From assembly GCA_004102645.1 (NCBI GenBank), contig CP034928.1:372001-436000 (forward strand): 64,000 nt of DNA, read 5' to 3'. A program made the position numbers and the translations under genes. Positions 60,004 to 64,000 of the stretch are shown in pieces; the stretch's first letter is position 1, and every line of letters begins with the position of its first letter. Under the pieces are notes generated by a model, which saw only the letters and a list, made by a program, of their open reading frames with translations, searched no databases and had not been told where the DNA came from. Source of the DNA: Candidatus Bipolaricaulis sibiricus. GTDB taxonomy: Bacteria > Bipolaricaulota > Bipolaricaulia > Bipolaricaulales > Bipolaricaulaceae.

Positions 60004-60459
60004 TCACCGCTTGGAGTACTGCTCCTTCTTCCGTGCCTTGCGATGCCCGTACTTCTTGCGCTCGACGGCGCGCGAGTCGCGGGTGAGGAGTCCGGCGTCC
60101 TTGAGGGGTTTCTTGAACTCGGGCGTCATCTCGACCAAGGCTCGGGCGATCCCGAGTCGAACCGCCTCCAGCTGTCCCGTGGGACCTCCCCCGTCCACGC
60201 GAGCGCGCACCGCGTACCGTCCAATCGTCCCCGTGGCGTAGAACGGCGACAGGAGATGACGGTTGAGGTGATCGGTCCCAAACGCAAACGCCGAGAAGTA
60301 CTCCTCGGCAGGACGACCGTTCACGGTGATCCGGCCATCGCCCTCCTTGAGGTACACCCGGGCCACCGCCTCTTTCCGCCTTCCGACGCCATGGAAGGCG
60401 ACCGTGCCCGGCACGGCACGACGAGTCTCTTCAGCTACCTGCTCCAAGGGGATCGCCAC
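60004..60459 (-). CDS. rpsI: Ribosomal protein uS9
   Basis: A protein of up to 151 residues with the S9 landmarks [45 protein letters not shown] and the C-terminal [15 protein letters not shown] that reaches the P site. AGGAGGTG overlaps the GTG at 60459, so an in-frame TTG at 60447 may be the true start. rplM, the usual partner gene, is not upstream. Confidence 0.95.
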   Translation of the reverse strand: MAIPLEQVAEETRRAVPGTVAFHGVGRRKEAVARVYLKEGDGRITVNGRPAEEYFSAFAFGTDHLNRHLLSPFYATGTIGRYAVRARVDGGGPTGQLEAVRLGIARALVEMTPEFKKPLKDAGLLTRDSRAVERKKYGHRKARKKEQYSKR

Positions 60460-60784
60460 CTCCTAGGTCATGCTACGGCGAAATCCGAGGGGAATGCTAT
60501 CCGAGGGTTCCGGGGCCGTCAACCAGTCTCTCTTGGCACGGTCAGGAACCCGAGCGGGGCCAACCAGGCCCGGGAAACGCCGGAGGGACTTCTCTCAGCT
60601 GGTCCGCCCGCGCTCGCACCTCTGGCGAGCGTCGGCCCGCACCGTGATCTGTAGCCCCCCTTCGCTCGGAGGGAGACCAATCCCGAAAGCGTCCGCGAGG
60701 GCCGCCCTGCTCAGGGGAGTTGGGTTCGGGGAGCGCGTCAACTGCGTGCATCCCCGCGCGCGGCACGATCGCCCAACGCTCCTC
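60460..60784. other. 325-bp intergenic region before rpsI
   Basis: It contains the rpsI promoter and leader near its left end and the 3' side of the scpB gene at its right. No gene or known RNA structure was recognised in the rest, which is GC-rich. Confidence 0.45.
60494..60522 (-). promoter_or_regulatory. rpsI-rpmE promoter
   Basis: On the minus strand TTGACG (60517-60522), 17 bases, then TAGCAT (60494-60499), giving a leader of about 28 bases. Confidence 0.6.
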
Positions 60785-61291
60785 TCAATCAGAAGTGGGG
60801 GATGGGTCTACCGGGCCGAGTTGGGTCCGCAGCTCGTCGAGGGACGACACGCCGAAGTAGGCGAGCAGAGCTGGGGTCACGGTGAGAACCTTCGTTGGAC
60901 CCTGGACCTCGGCGGCGACGAACCCGCGAGCGATCAGCTCCCCGATTTGCCCGTAGGCGCGTTGCCCCCGCATCTTCACGACCTGGGATTGGAGGACGGG
61001 GGCGTGGTAGGCGATCACGGCGAGGGTGCGCAGGGTCTGCTCGGGGATGTCCTGGTGCGGAGCGAACGGACGAACGGCAGAGGCGAGCTCGCCCTTCACC
61101 CGCAACACGTACCCGCCGCCCTCGCTGATCAGCTCCACCCCCCGATCTGGAGTGGCGTACTCGTCAGCGAGGGCTTGGACCAGCCGGGCCACGGCCTGTT
61201 CGGATAGGTTGAGCACAGCGGCCAGCCGGGCCAGGGACAACGGCCGGTCTGCCACGAACAGCGCCGCCTCAACGAGTGCTTTGGTTTCCAT
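60785..61291 (-). CDS. scpB: Condensin accessory protein ScpB
   Basis: A 168-residue kleisin partner with two winged helices: ALVEAALFVADRPLSLARLA at the start and LRTLAVIAYHAPVLQSQVVK then GQIGELIARGFVAAEVQGP in the middle, all typical. ATG 61291 lies inside the end of scpA, so the pair is coupled. It works with Smc and ScpA in chromosome compaction and segregation. Confidence 0.9.
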   Translation of the reverse strand: METKALVEAALFVADRPLSLARLAAVLNLSEQAVARLVQALADEYATPDRGVELISEGGGYVLRVKGELASAVRPFAPHQDIPEQTLRTLAVIAYHAPVLQSQVVKMRGQRAYGQIGELIARGFVAAEVQGPTKVLTVTPALLAYFGVSSLDELRTQLGPVDPSPTSD

Positions 61292-61967
61292 CCAGAACTT
61301 CAACGAGGATCTCCCCCAGGAACTCCTCCTGGGAGAGCCGAACCTCGCCCTGGGCGTCGAGGTGAAGGAGCTCCATCAGTCGGGCCACCTTGTCCTGGGG
61401 GTCTGCGCCGGTCACAGCGCGGAACGGGACCACTCTCTTGCCGTTCACGAGCGACAGCAGCACCTTGAGCAGGTTGCGCGCACGATCGGTGAACGTCTCC
61501 TCCTCCAGGTCAAACCCGAGCTCCTCCGGGGAGAAGTCCCGCTTGGCGGAGGATCGGCGACGCTCGGAGGCCACGGCAGCCCGCAGCGCCCGACCGAGAT
61601 CGCCCACGGTTACGCGTCCCCGGGGAACCCGCCGCAGGGGAAGACGCAACTCGGGGGCGATGTAGACGGTCGGCTCCTCGTTCGCGAGCTCGGCTGCAAC
61701 CTCCTCAACTGCCGCCTCCACGGTGGGGGGGGCGCCTCCGTTTCTGACCCAGTCGGACTTCATCCGCAGAAGGATCGAACTTGCAAGCACCATCCGGCCC
61801 GGGACGGCGAACGCCGGGTTGCGCTCGGCCACGTAGGAACGGAATCGAGCGATGAGCTCGACCAGATCGAACGCCCACGGGTCGAGATCTGCGGTCAGAC
61901 TGCGGAACAGACCTTCCCAGTCGGCCTTGGTGAACGCCTGTGGTTCCAGCAGCTCAAGCTCGGGCAT
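61269..61967 (-). CDS. scpA: Condensin kleisin ScpA
   Basis: A 232-residue kleisin. The middle AVPGRMVLASSILLRMKSDW and the C-terminal winged helix (VARLMELLHLDAQGEVRLSQ) match ScpA; the N-terminal Smc-neck-binding part (WEGLFRSLTADLDPWAFDLVEL) is somewhat divergent. ATG 61967 overlaps the end of smc by 14 bases. The gene order smc-scpA-scpB gives the whole complex in one operon. Confidence 0.85.
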   Translation of the reverse strand: MPELELLEPQAFTKADWEGLFRSLTADLDPWAFDLVELIARFRSYVAERNPAFAVPGRMVLASSILLRMKSDWVRNGGAPPTVEAAVEEVAAELANEEPTVYIAPELRLPLRRVPRGRVTVGDLGRALRAAVASERRRSSAKRDFSPEELGFDLEEETFTDRARNLLKVLLSLVNGKRVVPFRAVTGADPQDKVARLMELLHLDAQGEVRLSQEEFLGEILVEVLDGNQSTR

Positions 61968-64000
61968 GTTCCAGCTCCATTCCCAGCACCTCGGAGGATC
62001 CATCCCGCAGGAGGACTCCGTAGACGCGATCCGCATAGCGAACGACCTCTTCATTGTGGGAGATCATGATGACCTGGGCCTCCCGCGCGAACTCCCGTAG
62101 AAGACGTGCCAGCCGTTCGGAATTGGCGCGATCGAGGGCCGCGTCCACCTCGTCAAGGAAGTAGAACGGCGCGGGTTTCCCTGCCGCCAACGCCAGCACG
62201 AACGCGATCGCGACGAGCGTCTTCTCCCCGCCCGACAGCGAGTCGAGCAATCGTGCCTCCTTCCCCGGGGGGCGTGCCTCCACGAGAAGGCCCGACCCGA
62301 TGTTCCCCGGTTCGGCCAGGGCGAGACCAGCCTGTCCGCCCCCAAACAGGATCTTGAACAGCCGGTCCAGTTCGGCGGAGACCGTCTCCATGGTAGCGAG
62401 GAACTTCTCCTTCTTCTTGACTTCGATCTCGCCGATGAACCGCTCGATCTCGTGCTTTTCGGTCTCCAGCGTCGCCACGCGGTCCTTCAGTTCCTGGAAC
62501 TCGGCGAGGAACGCATCGTAGTCGGCGATCGCGCGCAGGTTGACCGTCCCTAGCTCGGCTTGGCGGCGCTCGGCTTGACGGAGGCGTGTCTGGAGAACCT
62601 CAAGCGATCCCGGCTCGCCACCGCCCTCCGGCTCCGCCACGTCGCCAATCGCCGCCAGCTCGCCCTGGATCTCTGCTACTTCGCGCTCGGAACGGGCGAG
62701 GCTTGCGCGATGACGTTCGAGCTCGCGGTATGCGTCGCGTCGCCGATCGCGCTGGGCGTGGAGGTCGCTCTCCTCGGTTGCGCGCGCGGTCTGGGCTTTG
62801 GCGGCGGCCCGGGACCGATCCGCAAGTGCTGCTTCGGCACTGGCCAGCTCGGCACTCAACGCCTCCATCTCCTTGCGCAGGCGGGCCAGGGTCTGTTCTC
62901 GAGAGCGAAGCTGGGCCTGTCGGGGGGATAGGTCCACGCTCGATCGTCGAACCTGCGATCCGCCAACGATCGCCCCGCCGCGCTCCAGAAGGTCGCCATC
63001 GAGGGTAACCACGCGCACTCCCAGCGCGTCTCGCACGGCCTCGAGCGACTCAGCGATGAGGGTGTCGCCTAGGACGTACGCCACGGCGGGGCGTGCTTCC
63101 GGCGGGCAGTCCACAAACTCCGCGGCGAGACCAAGGACACCTGGCAATCGGGCCGCGGCACGGGCCTTCGCTGACACGGTGGGAACGACGAGGCGGTCGA
63201 GGGGGAGAAACCGCGCCCGCCCTGCCTTGCGCTCCTTGAGATGCTGCACGGCCTTCAGAGCGAGGTCCCGTGTCTCGACAACAAGGTCATGGACGTGGCC
63301 CCCTACTGCCGTGGCGAACGCCACCTCCATCCCCTCCTTGGGGGTGGCGAGCTGCCCCAAGGTTCCCTTGATCCCGGTCCATCCTAAGTTGAGCAGGGTC
63401 TCGACCGCATCCGGCGGTCGGTCCTGTCGCGAGGCGAGGTCCCGCATGTCGCGGATGGTCTCCTGGAGCGACGTGATCTCCCGTTCAGTGAGGCGAGCCT
63501 CGGCCTCCTTCGTCGCAAGCATCCCTCGGAGCCGTTCTACGCTGCGGACGAGATCCGCAAGGCCGTCGTCTCCGGCGGGGCGCTCCCCGCTCTTGCGCTC
63601 GCGGATCTCGATTTCCCGGTCCAGGCGATCGACTTCGGCAGCCAACTCGTCTACCGTGTCCCGGAGCCGTGCCGCCTGGGCCTGGGCTCGATCGAGGGCG
63701 GCCTTCCGGCTCTGCAGACGACGCCAGGCGAGTGTGGCTCCGATCCGATCCCGCTCTGCGGACAGGGCTTGGTACTCCAGGGCGGCCTCCCGCTCGCGGT
63801 ACAGGGCGGCGAGTCGCTGCCGACGTTCGGCAAGGAGGATCCGGCTTGTATTCAGGCGTTCCTTGACCTCTCCCAACTCCTCGATGGCCCGGGCCTTTCG
63901 CTCTTCGTAGGCGGCGATCCCCGCTACCTCGTCCAGGATCTCCCTCCGCTCGCGGGGGGAACGCTCCAGGACATCGATGACCATCCCCTGCTCCACGATG
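61954..64000 (-). CDS. smc: Chromosome condensin Smc, C-terminal two-thirds
   Basis: The reading frame enters from the right edge; about 682 residues are visible and the Walker A head lies outside. The visible part starts in the conserved QGMVIDVLERSPRERREILD segment. A first coiled coil of only about 170 residues follows, then the hinge (GIKGTLGQLATPKEGMEVAF to GGAIVGGSQVRR), a second coil of similar length, the signature LSGGEKTLVAIAFVLAL, Walker B FYFLDEVDAALD and the ending ISHNEEVVRYADRVYGV. By extrapolation the whole protein is near 830 residues, against about 1150-1190 in most bacteria, with arms about half the usual length. Confidence 0.92.
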   Translation of the reverse strand, partial: IVEQGMVIDVLERSPRERREILDEVAGIAAYEERKARAIEELGEVKERLNTSRILLAERRQRLAALYREREAALEYQALSAERDRIGATLAWRRLQSRKAALDRAQAQAARLRDTVDELAAEVDRLDREIEIRERKSGERPAGDDGLADLVRSVERLRGMLATKEAEARLTEREITSLQETIRDMRDLASRQDRPPDAVETLLNLGWTGIKGTLGQLATPKEGMEVAFATAVGGHVHDLVVETRDLALKAVQHLKERKAGRARFLPLDRLVVPTVSAKARAAARLPGVLGLAAEFVDCPPEARPAVAYVLGDTLIAESLEAVRDALGVRVVTLDGDLLERGGAIVGGSQVRRSSVDLSPRQAQLRSREQTLARLRKEMEALSAELASAEAALADRSRAAAKAQTARATEESDLHAQRDRRRDAYRELERHRASLARSEREVAEIQGELAAIGDVAEPEGGGEPGSLEVLQTRLRQAERRQAELGTVNLRAIADYDAFLAEFQELKDRVATLETEKHEIERFIGEIEVKKKEKFLATMETVSAELDRLFKILFGGGQAGLALAEPGNIGSGLLVEARPPGKEARLLDSLSGGEKTLVAIAFVLALAAGKPAPFYFLDEVDAALDRANSERLARLLREFAREAQVIMISHNEEVVRYADRVYGVLLRDGSSEVLGMELEHARA

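Overview
The window is 64 kb of GC-rich bacterial chromosome with no rRNA, CRISPR array or transposase in view. The gene set points to a chemotrophic anaerobe: a purine-scavenging molybdenum-hydroxylase cluster, two glutamate dehydrogenases, and a three-gene electron-bifurcating transhydrogenase of the Stn type known from acetogens. Several secreted proteins end their signal peptide near WGQ. An uncultured lineage such as Bipolaricaulota (OP1/Acetothermia) would fit, but no marker here proves this, so it is inference only.

Layout. 1-12.1 kb holds two divergent purine operons. The leftward one encodes a BMP-type nucleoside ABC transporter, adenine deaminase, SsnA and the start of YgfK. The rightward one encodes a three-subunit molybdenum hydroxylase. 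12.1-14.7 kb carries a secreted protein, a DEAD-box helicase and RNase HI. 14.7-20.1 kb is a TetR-headed operon for a Lol/MacB-like exporter plus a LolA-like protein. 20.2-21.9 kb is plsY and a membrane glycosyltransferase. 22.1-31.3 kb, beside tRNA-Gln, is lower in GC (clearest in the glycosidase-like gene) and holds a frameshifted glycosidase-like gene, an iron-type ABC transporter, a 34-residue basic protein and a decayed S66 peptidase pseudogene. 31.3-34.6 kb contains a Cys-rich secreted protein, a metallo-hydrolase, a thioredoxin, tRNA-Ser and a HAD phosphatase.

34.6-45.3 kb groups two glutamate dehydrogenases, two Crp/Fnr regulators and the Stn complex, which together suggest control of NAD(P)H and ferredoxin balance linked to amino-acid metabolism. 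45.5-51.3 kb is housekeeping: a short primary-type sigma factor, topA, and groES-groEL under a CIRCE operator. 51.4-55.6 kb encodes two large secreted surface proteins that share a repeated module. 55.8-64 kb holds efp, two Asp23-family genes, an AmaP-like gene, nusB and a PHP phosphatase on the plus strand, then DUF1385, rpmE, rpsI, scpB, scpA and the C-terminal part of an unusually short-armed smc on the minus strand.

Two habits recur. Several genes have a -10 box ending 5-8 bases before the start codon and no Shine-Dalgarno sequence, so they are probably leaderless. Strong GC hairpins lie just after many stop codons.
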